Source of the DNA: Eremomyces bilateralis CBS 781.70
Taxonomy: Eukaryota; Ascomycota; Dothideomycetes; Eremomycetales; Eremomycetaceae
Assembly: GCF_010015585.1 (NCBI RefSeq)
Contig: NW_022985082.1
Coordinates: forward strand, 183,409-247,408
Direction of reading: 5' to 3'
Length of the DNA: 64,000 bases
Every line of letters begins with the position of its first letter. The stretch's first letter is position 1. The notes beneath the pieces were generated by a model, which saw nothing but the letters and a program-made list of their open reading frames with translations, did not search any database and was not told the DNA's origin. The position numbers and the translations under genes are program-made. Positions 46,448-55,284 of this stretch are shown piece after piece.

Positions 46448-46585
46448 TCATTGGCAATAATCATCCTCTACCGCTCGTAGAGCTTCTTGCGCCCGTTTGG
46501 TCTCCCGAACTTGCACAAACCTCTGATTAAGATCTATTTGAACTTTCTTTTTGCGTTTTGGTGCTGCAGCAGCATCAAGGGGTGC
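46448..46585 (-). pseudogene. Remnant C-terminus of a Fot1/pogo (DDE_1) transposase
   Basis: An open stretch of 45 codons ending in TGA reads APLDAAAAPKRKKKVQIDL, then NQRFVQVRETKRAQEAL. A basic KRKKK patch followed by a hydrophobic stretch and NQRF resembles the C-terminus of fungal pogo-like transposases, as remembered. The frame stops inside the inner edge of the left TIR, which is where the full-length gene would end. No DDE catalytic core remains. The parent element is not in this window. Confidence 0.55.
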
Positions 46586-46969
46586 CTATATCCATAAGCT
46601 CGCGATTTTCAGATTTGGTAATGCCTGACGCGCCTGTGTAGCACTCCATTACCAACGAAAACATCCTATTTCAGAAGCCCAATCTACGTCAGAGACTCTC
46701 CAAGGAAGGTTATTTGAATCCTGTTGTATACATTTCCAAAAAAAAGTTTTGGTGGAGATATCGCGGTTGGAATGATGGTGATAAGAGATGCTGATGTTGG
46801 CTACTTAAGTGGTTGGCTACTTGACAGGGAGTTGAACTACATGTATACTAGTAGAGTTCTTACTACGGAGGACCCCCTTGCTCAAAAGTACCTGCTCACT
46901 CCAAGACCCCAGAATCAAACTATTCCTAATTAGGATACACATACTGATTAATGGCTAAGTCCTTCACAT

Positions 46970-48280
46970 TCACATTATCTCAGTCCTTTCTCGTATGGTC
47001 TCTCCCTTTCTTGTAACTACTCGTTCCCTTATTCTAACTCGATTATCTGTTGAATATGTCGTGGAATCCGCTGAATACAAGCCTGTATCTTCTCCTGCGG
47101 GAGTCCTCCCCAGCAAGCTTCCCAGGCTTTGACAGCTTGATGCCAATTCTTTGGAGCACCCTTTCATTGTCGTCACTCTCTTCATGTATGGCCGACATGG
47201 CTCGATATCGTTTAGATCCGGGGAATTGCCGCACCAAAGAAGTCGCTGTACTCCGTACAAACTGTATACTCGTTGCTGTGCATGATGGGCGTGCGATGGA
47301 GCTTTATCCTCTTGAAAAATCGTGCCTGGCCGATCCTTCCGACATTCCCTTACGAAAGGAAATAGCTTCGGATTTAGTATCTCTGTCTGATATCGATACC
47401 AGTCGATTCCTTCTCCTTTCCGTCGAACTAGTTTCCATGTCTTCTCCGTCCATTTCCAGATTGGCTTTCTTCCAGAGGGATTCCGGAGTCCCATCCTCCT
47501 CATACCGGTCTCAAGTTCCCACTGCTCTCGACGAATAGGTTCAAGCAAGTCATTTATCTCTTCTAATATCTTTCCGTGTCGATCTTCTCCTGTTTCGTTT
47601 CCGGCATCCAGCAATGGTAAGGGCCTTTCTTATCATACGTAAAGCAAGCCCAGAATATAAATTCTGTATATCCTTTCCAACGCTCCTGGATACAGGTCTT
47701 TGCAAGCACCTCATCTTTCGTCCTCCATACTCGATAACTAACCTCTACGGTGGACTAATACGATAGCCGTCTCGTTACTCCAAATAACGTTTTTCCAATC
47801 TTCCAGTGTACGATACTCGTGCTCTTTCGCAAACTTCAACCGTTTAGCTTTCATCTTCTTCGTCAATCCAGGCTTCCTCGTCGGCTTCGTCTTGATGAAG
47901 CCGGCCTTCTTGAGCGCTCTCCAGATGGTAGACTCGAAGACAATCTAACTGTCTCTACAAAGCTCGCCCGCGATATCAGCGCAAGTCTTCTTCCTCCCAT
48001 ATTGATCCTGACGCACTTTGGCAAGAACAGTATTCGATAGCTCCTCCGTCTGTTTTTTGGGCCGGCCGGGACGGGGTGCATCTTCTAGCCACTCATCTCT
48101 AATATGCAGAGGCAGATGATTAGGTTCAAATCCCCGCTCTATTGCACGGGCATAAATAGCATTAATTGTACGTTTTGGAAGACCCGTTTTTTCAGCGATT
48201 TCAGCGGTTGTTTTCCCCACAATAGGTGACTTAAGAGTAACAATAAGAGCTCGTGTTGCGATGTCAGTATTTGGAGCCAT
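46970..48280 (-). pseudogene. Degenerate Tc1/mariner-type transposase
   Basis: Pieces of one transposase occur in order but in different frames. The N-terminal helix-turn-helix part runs from the Met at 48280 (MAPNTDIATRALIV, LPKRTINAIYARAIERG, DAPRPGRPKKQTEE). A stop follows DS near 47946, then IWRALKKAGFIKTKPT, EDWKNVIWSNETAIVL, a frameshift near 47760, RVWRTKDEVLAKTC, another shift near 47610, and GIDWYRYQTEILNPKL, IFQEDKAPSHAHH and WCGNSPDLNDIEPC. A last shift at about 47160 leads to WHQAVKAWEACWGGLPQEK. The first catalytic Asp of the DDE triad is Asn here (WSNET where WSDET is expected), the second (EDKAPSH) and third (DIEP) acids remain. Two or more stops and at least three shifts make it inactive. 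Its terminal repeats were not identified. Confidence 0.87.
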
Positions 48281-48402
48281 TTCTTAATGTGCAAAAGACT
48301 TCATAAGATTGAAAATCGGAGCGATGAATGACAGATTCGATGTATTTAGGATTCCTCGGCTGGTATTGTGGGACTGCCAATAGAGTGGCGTATTTAGCGT
48401 GG

Positions 48403-48650
48403 GCAAGAACTTCTGAAGGGGACTTTCCGTTATCACCTTTGTGGTATGTAGGCACTCTTCGTCAATCCATGCCATACGGACACTGGCACTTCTGGCAAAA
48501 TCCACGGCTTTCAATAGTTTCATCGGGAGCTCTGTTTGGCCGTTCAGCAAAGGAACCGTTTTCCTCGACCACGCGGATTCGATAGGACCCAGTGTGGGAG
48601 AGAGAGTCGAAGTTCCCTGAGCGTTAACTCTGCCAGCAGTTGCTGATGGC
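48403..48650 (-). pseudogene. Fragment of a HET-domain (heterokaryon incompatibility) gene
   Basis: An open stretch reads TLGPIESAWSRKTVPLLNGQ, then TELPMKLLKAVDFARSASV and RMAWIDEECLHTTK. The pattern of a helix ending FARSASV followed by a hydrophobic strand and WIDxEC matches the first conserved block of HET domains, where W[IV]D..CI.Q is typical. The similarity ends after that block; downstream sequence is non-coding and leads into the broken transposase. The 5' end is undefined. This looks like a gene truncated by transposon activity. The assignment is from motif memory only. Confidence 0.45.
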
Positions 48651-49555
48651 GACCAAGGGTTGTAAACCTCAACCTAGTTCTGCTAGATTGCTTTGCCGGC
48701 ATCTAAGGATCGTAGACTTCAGCGACAGCTGGCGCATGAGAGCTTCTGATGTTGGGGTATGTCTCTGCTTTGACTCTGCTGTTCTAACCCGATCGACTGT
48801 CGAGACTCATTATTCACCATAAGTAGTCTGTGGGTCCGGACGAGCACGTTGCAAATTGCCGTGGTCGTCAGGGAACGCCGAGGCAACCAGACGGCTGAGA
48901 ATTGCGCGGGGACCACGCTCAACCAAAACAAAGCGCTAAACCCACCAGTACGCCAGCTCTGCCTGTGAATTGGACTTGGTGCACGCTGGGTTTCTAGCGG
49001 TTTAATGTTCTGGCTCGCTTTCACTCTCCAGGACAGACGCCGTTGTGTTCCTGGTTGTTGACATTTCCACGGCATGCAATTAAATGAGAGGTTAGAGGAC
49101 AAAAGAGTAGCTGTGAGATTTTACTCTCCTGCTAAAATTGAATATGAAACTTGTCTGTAGCGTTTTCCGGATATTACAGCATCACGCTTGGAATAATCCG
49201 ACTGACATGGGAGATACTTGCGTACCTGAGGAATTAATTGCGTTAATTGAGCCTTGGATACTGAATAGTTGGAGCCATGAGAATGTAGTGCACGGAAAAT
49301 TAGCTATTCCCCCCTCTTCACGACCATTTTGCTCAATTTGCTTGAATTCCAATCATCTGTAGAAGCAGCGGCCATCTTTGCAAACTCCAGCGCTCATACA
49401 TCTATCGCGTACATACAAGAAGGTAGGGTATCATCAAACTAAGTAACTAGCACTTTTCATCATCATCATCATCAGAATGAATGGTCGGTCCTCACACAAG
49501 TACTTCAGTGCACTCCGGACACACTAGCTCAGGTCGCCAGCGGAAAACCCCCTGC
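48651..49555. other. Intergenic right of the transposon island
   Basis: About 900 bp with no supported gene. It includes the 3' UTR side of the DUF6594 gene and a short CAT/ATC trinucleotide run at about 49459-49472. Confidence 0.5.
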
Positions 49556-51669
49556 TCAACGAGAAAGCACGGCAAGAAACATCACCATCACCAAAAACAC
49601 CAGCCCAAAAACCAGCACCGCCACTGGCGAGGGCGCCGTGCGTCTATGTCGAGAGCGCAGGGACACCAGATCCTCAAGATGTTCGAGAAACTGCACTTCT
49701 GATTTTTCAACAGCCGCCTCCTTGTCCATCCACGCTTTGTATGCCGACACGTCGGCTTCCTCGGCAGGCTGAAAGCGATCGCGGGTTTTGTTGTAGGATG
49801 CGAGGGCTTGGTCTGGATGGGGTGTTAGGAGGTGGAAGCGAGATGCTAGAAGAGGAGAGAAGAGGAGAATAATTGGGGGGACGGAAAATAGGGGGCATAC
49901 TGTACTGATTTAACTTCTCAAACACCCTCCCCAACAGCAGTGTCCGTCGCCGATACAAATCGATGTGACTACTCCCCTCCATCCTCCGCGACGACGGTAG
50001 CTTCACCCCTTCTTTCTCACTCCGGGCGCTCAGTTGCGCACAATGCTCGTCCAGGATTCGTAGCTCCTCTTCGAGCTCGCTCAGCTCATCCTGGATGTGC
50101 AGCAGGATGCGGTGATTGAGCGCCTCGAATTTGCGGTAGACAGGCGTGAGTCCCGCGTCCGCTGGTTGCTCGTCGTCTCCGGTGGGGTAGGCACTCTCGA
50201 CGCGTCGCGATGCGACAGTGAGCTTCGCCGCGAGCAGCTCATAGCCGGTAACGGTTGTCGTGGAGGGATCAAAGGGCGGTTCGGGGTTGGCGATCGGGGG
50301 GTTGGGGAGCTGGAGTTGGTGGGCGATGGAGGGGTAGATGGGGGTCATGGGCGGATACGGCATGTGCGGGTAGTGGGCGTATGGATGGGCGTGCGGCGGA
50401 GCATAGGGCGGCTCGTGGGGGTACAGCGGCATTGGGGGGGGATACGGGGTGCCGGTGGTGGGAGGGCGAAAGGTGCGTTGGGGTTGCGGGCTTTGGAGGT
50501 GTTGGAGGGCATCGCGTTCGCGGGTTTCGAGGTTGCGGCGAAGGGAGTCTTCGGAGGGGTCGGCGGGCCGGCTGCTGGTGGTGGAGCGGATGCTGGAGCG
50601 GCGAGTGAGGGTTTGGGAGTGGGAGGCCGATCGGGGCTTCTTCTCGCTATTGTCTGGTTGGGATTGCGATTCATCGTTGGGCTCTGGGCTTGAACCGCGG
50701 ATTGAGATGCCGGAGTCGGAGTGGGAGAGGTCAGGGGGACCGGGTTTATACATGTATCGCATGAGTTCCTGCGAAGGCATCTGGTCGGCGGAGAAGTAAG
50801 GAACGTGGTGCTGCTCTCCAATGCCTTGCTCTTTCTCCGCCGACTGGCTCCCATCGACCGATGTTGGTGAGCCCGGCTCTGGCGACACTTGCTGTAGGAA
50901 CTCGAAGACGTGGAGCTCCTTTCCTTGTTGAATCGCCGCAAGCTGGCCCTCGTTCAGGGTTGAGGAGCTTCGTCCGGACTCCATGGCATGCTCTCCGTCT
51001 CGCCGCCTTCGAGAACTGACGGTCTTATTGTAGGACTTCTGCGTGACCGTCGAGTTGCTCCCGCTCGACGTGTTCGATGTGTTCGTAAGCGTCGATATAA
51101 CCGACAGCAGCGATTGACTGGTCAACACGGGGACCTTTCGCTGTACGGCAACTCTCGACCGGACCGGCTTTCTATGCGTGCTCCTCCATTCATCAGCCTG
51201 CCTCCGACGTGACGACGATCTTGACCCCTCCGGATCGCTTTCGTCGGCTTCAAGGATCCGGTTCAGCCTCGTAGACTGGTGCGAGCTACCACTGGACTCA
51301 ATGGGACTGGTATCCCTAGTAGTCCTGCGACTCCGACTCGGCCGGGAAGAATACCCTGGATGCGAAGCTCTACGCCTCGATGGTCGCTCTTCTTCCGCGT
51401 TTATCCATTGGGGGTTATCTCGCTGGTCGCCGTAGCCTGGATAGGAGGCACGCTTCCGGGAGTGCTGTGGGCGTGCCAGGTTGGAGGGATCCTTTAGGGA
51501 GGAGCCATTGGGCTCGAGAATCGAGGGAAACGAGGATGAGATCTGCTCCGCCTGCTGCGATCAGTATGAAGAAGTAATTTCCAGTTCTACGGTCAAAAGG
51601 AGCCGGGTTGATTCAACACACAGACTCAGACGGGAGTTTGCGGGTCTGGAGAGCACAAGATCATACCAT
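49556..51669 (-). CDS. DUF6594 family membrane protein
   Basis: A fungal-specific family of unknown function. Exon 2 (49901-51554) and exon 3 (49556-49812) are firm; exon 1 is probably just the ATG at 51667-51669 followed directly by a donor (GTATGA) and a 112-nt intron, giving about 637 residues. The N-terminal 300 residues are disordered and rich in Ser/Arg (RSSSRRR, RPSRSRRTTRD); a Pro/Tyr/His-rich segment follows. The conserved domain (about 400-560) includes YRKFEALNHRILLHIQDELS, ELEEELRILDEHCAQL, LLGRVFEKLNQYNQALASY and the signature EAAVEKSEVQFLEHLEDLVSL. The C-terminal helix (SPVAVLVFGLVFLVMVMFL) anchors it in a membrane. DUF6594 proteins usually have two or three such helices; one is obvious here. 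The frame of exon 2 has no ATG before its acceptor, hence the tiny first exon. Confidence 0.82.
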
Positions 51670-52475
51670 AGCAAACACATCCCACGCAGAAACGGATGCG
51701 CGAACGGAGGATAAATATCACACATCGTCCGATCCACTGCAGCTAACCGAGTCATTGGGAAAGGAAGTCCGATGGTGCGAGAATGAGCATGTCGAACGGA
51801 CTGTATAGCGGGGGGAGGTTGCGGACGTGGCACAAGTTGAATAGATGAGGCCAGGGATCCGGCGGTACAATGCAATGAGAGATGCAGATCGTGGCAACCC
51901 TGGAGCCGCTCGCGTTTCTCAGTTCTCGTCGCCTACGAGTGTCCTTGCTGCACCTGCTTCCGAGGACGGAATGCGGGATAACGTTTTCATAGCATGCTGG
52001 AGAGGTGGTGCACCAATCATTGATCCGAGACTAGTTCGACCGCCGTATGTGGTGGATATGATATGGTGCAGATAGTGTCTGCATAGGAAATTGATGAAGC
52101 TGATATAACCATTGATGACGAGTGCAACAGGGATGGATCTGATATCATCTTCTGGACTTCTTATTAAGCAACAAGTGACCCGTCGATTAATGGTATTTTT
52201 ACAATTCGCTCTACGACTTGTGCAACCGAAAACGTTCGAGATAGTTGAATCCGCAAGATTTGGACTTCTGCATCAGCAAAGTGGATTTGCTCAACAATAA
52301 TAATCTAGAACGACCGACGCTCTATTGTTCGAATCATGAGATGGAAATGGTCTACTCCAGATGTTTCAGAAGGGTAGTGGTCCACTTGTCTATGCCCCAT
52401 AACGCCAAAACACCCCCTTTGACAAGACCTCCTGACAGCTGGCAATGTGTACAACCCAAAAAGACTCGTGGGAGT
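51670..52475. other. Intergenic DUF6594 upstream / NDH-2 downstream
   Basis: About 800 bp, presumed promoter side of the DUF6594 gene and 3' UTR of the NADH dehydrogenase gene. No other feature was seen. Confidence 0.5.
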
Positions 52476-54401
52476 CTAAAATCTAGTGATATCCCGCCCG
52501 AACGCCCAATTGATAACCCTGCGAAAGTTAGCCCACACTTCTCCAACCGATACCCTCCCTCTACTCACCAATACATCGGAATTAGCAACTTATTCCTCCA
52601 ACTCACGCTCTTCGTCAAATACGCCCCCCTCCACACAATCCATGCCGCCCGCCCCGACACATGCCCTCCCGTCCCCGCCTGCATAATCGCCCTCCACGAC
52701 CCAATATACGCCAGCGTCCCGGCATTCTTCCAATTAAACCCGCCCCGCTCGAACCCGCCGCGATTCAGCCGCTTCGCCAGCCAATACGCCTTCTGCGACG
52801 CTACCTGCGCGGTCGCCGGGTAGCTCGTCCCCTCGGTCGTGGCGCAGTCGCCGATCGCGTAGACGTCCTGGAGGACGGTGGATTTCGCGTCGTCGGTCTT
52901 GGATTGCACGAGCACGCGGAGGCGGTCGTCGGTGATGATGGAGCCGGACTTGGACTGCTTTTTGATCTTCCAGAGCCGCTCGTGGCCGGTGTCGGGACCC
53001 GGGCGAGCTTCGCCGTGGGTAGTCTCGGGGAGGTCGAAGGTGCGGTCGAGGGCTTTGCTAATGAAGGGATTCATCATGAGGCCGGTGCTCCAGACCACCA
53101 TTCCTACGCCGAGTTCTCCTTCTTCCTCTACCTTGAGGGTGAGGCATTGGCGTTGGGCGGCGGTGTCGAGGGATTTGGGTTGGTTTGGTGGTCCGAGGCG
53201 GAGGTTTTCGACATGATGGGAGGTCTTGATTTTGATGCCTTCTCTCCGGAACGTCTTCATGGCGTAGCTGCTTAGTTCTTCGTCGAACATGGGAAGCACG
53301 CTTGGAGCGACGTCGTAGACGGTGATGTTGCAGTATTTGACCAGATCAGGATATACTTTGGCTAAGTCTTCTTTGACGACATCGTGCAATTCGGCGGCAA
53401 ACTCAATGCCAGTGGCTGCGAATATTAGCCTATTGGCTTCATTTCGGGCTAAGAGACTTACGGCCACCGCCGACAATGGCGAAGTTTAGCAGGTGCCTGC
53501 GGACTTCCTCCGAAGTGGTCGGTAGGGATGCCGTCTCGAAACCTAATGATCGTTCTGTTAATGACATGACATACCTAGTTGGCTTGAAAGGAGCTGATCT
53601 CACAGGTTAACAACTTCTTGCGAATTCTCCTCGCATCGCCAACGTCCTTCAAGAACAGGGCGTGCTCCCTGACTCCCGGCGTACCGAACGTCTGGCTATA
53701 ACAACCCACGGCGATGATGAGCTTGTCCCACTTCATTTGGAAAGTTTTTCCCTTGAACGTCGGGTTCGGGATGCGATGTGGGTATGCCTCCTGCTCGGCC
53801 TTAGCATCACCAGTCAGAGAAAGCCCTTGTCTCGGATCATCCACCGCCTCTTCGACCATGATCGTCTTGTTCGTGAAGTCGACATCATCGGCCCAGCCTT
53901 GAACGAACTCGACACTCGTCCTTCGGCTTCGGACGGGTTCTAAGGCGGTTCTGAATTCCAAAGTGCCCACGGATGTGGAGGCGAGGAGAGGGGTGAAGAC
54001 GAAATACGATCGAGGGGATATCACGATTGGGCGATAGATCTTTGCGTCGAGTTGTCTTGCCAATGTGTATCCAGCCCAGCCTGTTGTATAGAGTTAAAAG
54101 GACTAGATTTCCGTTGACAGGTACGTTAATGGCTCACCGGAACCCAGGACTATCACCGTTTGACGACCTACACATCAGCCAAATTAGCCACGACTTTCGG
54201 ACATATTTGCACGAGAGGTTTCCTACCATCTTTTCCATTGCTCTTGCTCGACTTGCCGTCGTTCTCTCCCAGGAGACTGAATGTCGTGCTCAGACCTCGA
54301 GCTTGATGTATTCTTGCACAAAATATCTGTGACGGAATATCTGGTTTGTTGACAGCTGAACGGACTTGACGCAGGACTCCAATGCAAGGCCGGAGTGACA
54401 T
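52476..54401 (-). CDS. Alternative (type II) mitochondrial NADH:ubiquinone oxidoreductase
   Basis: NDH-2 oxidises NADH without pumping protons and feeds ubiquinone; this one resembles the external, inner-membrane forms (NDE). Six exons (54227-54401, 54138-54167, 53604-54080, 53462-53542, 52569-53415, 52476-52518) give 550 residues. The N-terminus, with RQVRSAV-like basic residues and ARGLSTT, fits a mitochondrial presequence. The FAD motif is VIVLGSGWAGYTLARQL, RSYFVFTPLLASTSVGTLE follows, and the NADH motif is FAIVGGGPTGIEFAAELHD. VYAIGDCATT and GTLAYIGSWRAIMQ are the conserved flavin and quinone-site regions. The last exon, only 43 nt, supplies VINWAFGRDITRF, the normal C-terminus; without it the protein would stop at PMYW. 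No EF-hand insertion is seen. A 30-nt exon 2 is supported by frame and motif. Confidence 0.93.
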
Positions 54402-55284
54402 TCTACAACCTTAATCTAGCCTTGACAGCTTATCCTATTGATTTGATATGTCCACGGCTTAACCACAAGCTGTTATTCTCATGATAAAGCACCCCTGAGA
54501 CTTTTGAGGTGTTGATGTTTGGAGCTGGAGCTGCCACGTGCGAATGACGAAATACTGCGTGTGACAACCAATGGAAAGTAAACAGGGAGATAGAGAAATG
54601 TAACCAGCGATATAATAATCTTTGGTGCTGCAAGACACAAGCAAGGTATGAACTCAAATCAAACCTAACCGTTGGACTTATATACAGTACCTCAGACGAA
54701 AACCTTTCGGCTTCAGCTGTCCAAGTCATACTCTCCTGCTGCCCTGCTGGGAGGTGACACCCCCAAACCTTCGGAATGCAACGGGATCATGCCGTGCCCA
54801 GATTAGTGACTACTGGTACACCTCGATGCCATGGCTCCGTTGTGATCCGCATCAGCATCGATAGGTTGTAGGGATTTCTCTCGCATCCTAAGACGATGAC
54901 GTCGAGTTCGAGATGGTACAGGAAGACTTGCGCAAGGCACGGATCCTTTAAGCATGTGGACGGTCTTAGACTTGGTCGACGGACGGTAGATGCGCCGAAA
55001 GCTTGAGTCCTTCTGAGAGGATCGGAACAGAGCGAAAGATGTTAGTGAACCAACCGAAGGTGCAGGGGTGCTCGGGTGAAGACATGGATTCCTTGTTGAC
55101 TCCGCATCTCGTGGGATGCATGACAATGGAAAAGAGCTTGTGACCGTCTGATAGTAACCTTTCACGCCGATGGTCGGGAGGGAAAGAGACATCTTGTGGT
55201 TATATTCTTGTGGTTATATTCTTGTATATATTTCCTAGTATAGATGCTGCTGCTTCGGTACAGCAACCATTGGATACTCCAGTC
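54402..55284. other. Divergent intergenic region NDH-2 / MFS transporter
   Basis: About 880 bp with the promoters of both genes. A 129-codon frame at 54803-55192 (-) has no motif and is not called. The right end contains tandem repeats and a TATA element (separate entry). Confidence 0.55.
55194..55232 (+). promoter_or_regulatory. 14-bp direct repeat plus TATA box before the MFS gene
   Basis: Two adjacent copies of CTTGTGGTTATATT (55194-55207, 55208-55221) run into TGTATATATTT (TATA at about 55224-55232), some 55 bp before the MFS ATG. Probable core promoter; the repeat may be a slippage product. Confidence 0.5.

Larger units (their letters stand above)
46255..46837. mobile_element. Fot1/pogo-derived MITE with ~190-bp terminal inverted repeats
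   Basis: The element is flanked by TA on both sides (46253-46254 and 46838-46839). Bases 46256-46458 are an imperfect reverse complement of 46648-46837. Both ends begin GTTCAAC and CTGTCAAGTAGCCAACCA and share long stretches around TAGCCAACATCAGCATCTC, CCGCGATATCTCCACCAAAA and GTATACAACAGGATTC. The 190-bp core (46459-46647) encodes on the minus strand the end of a transposase-like frame. No intact transposase remains, so it can move only with help in trans. TA target duplication and the remnant point to the Tc1/mariner-pogo superfamily. The extent of the right inner arm is read by eye. Confidence 0.85.

Noticed and set aside
47050-47538. 162-codon open frame (+) inside the dead transposase
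   Set aside because: It is the antisense shadow of recognisable transposase motifs on the minus strand.
54803-55192. 129-codon open frame (-) in the MFS promoter region
   Set aside because: Ser/Arg-rich without recognisable domain. Its start would lie within 100 bp of the MFS start, where the TATA box and repeats serve the transporter.
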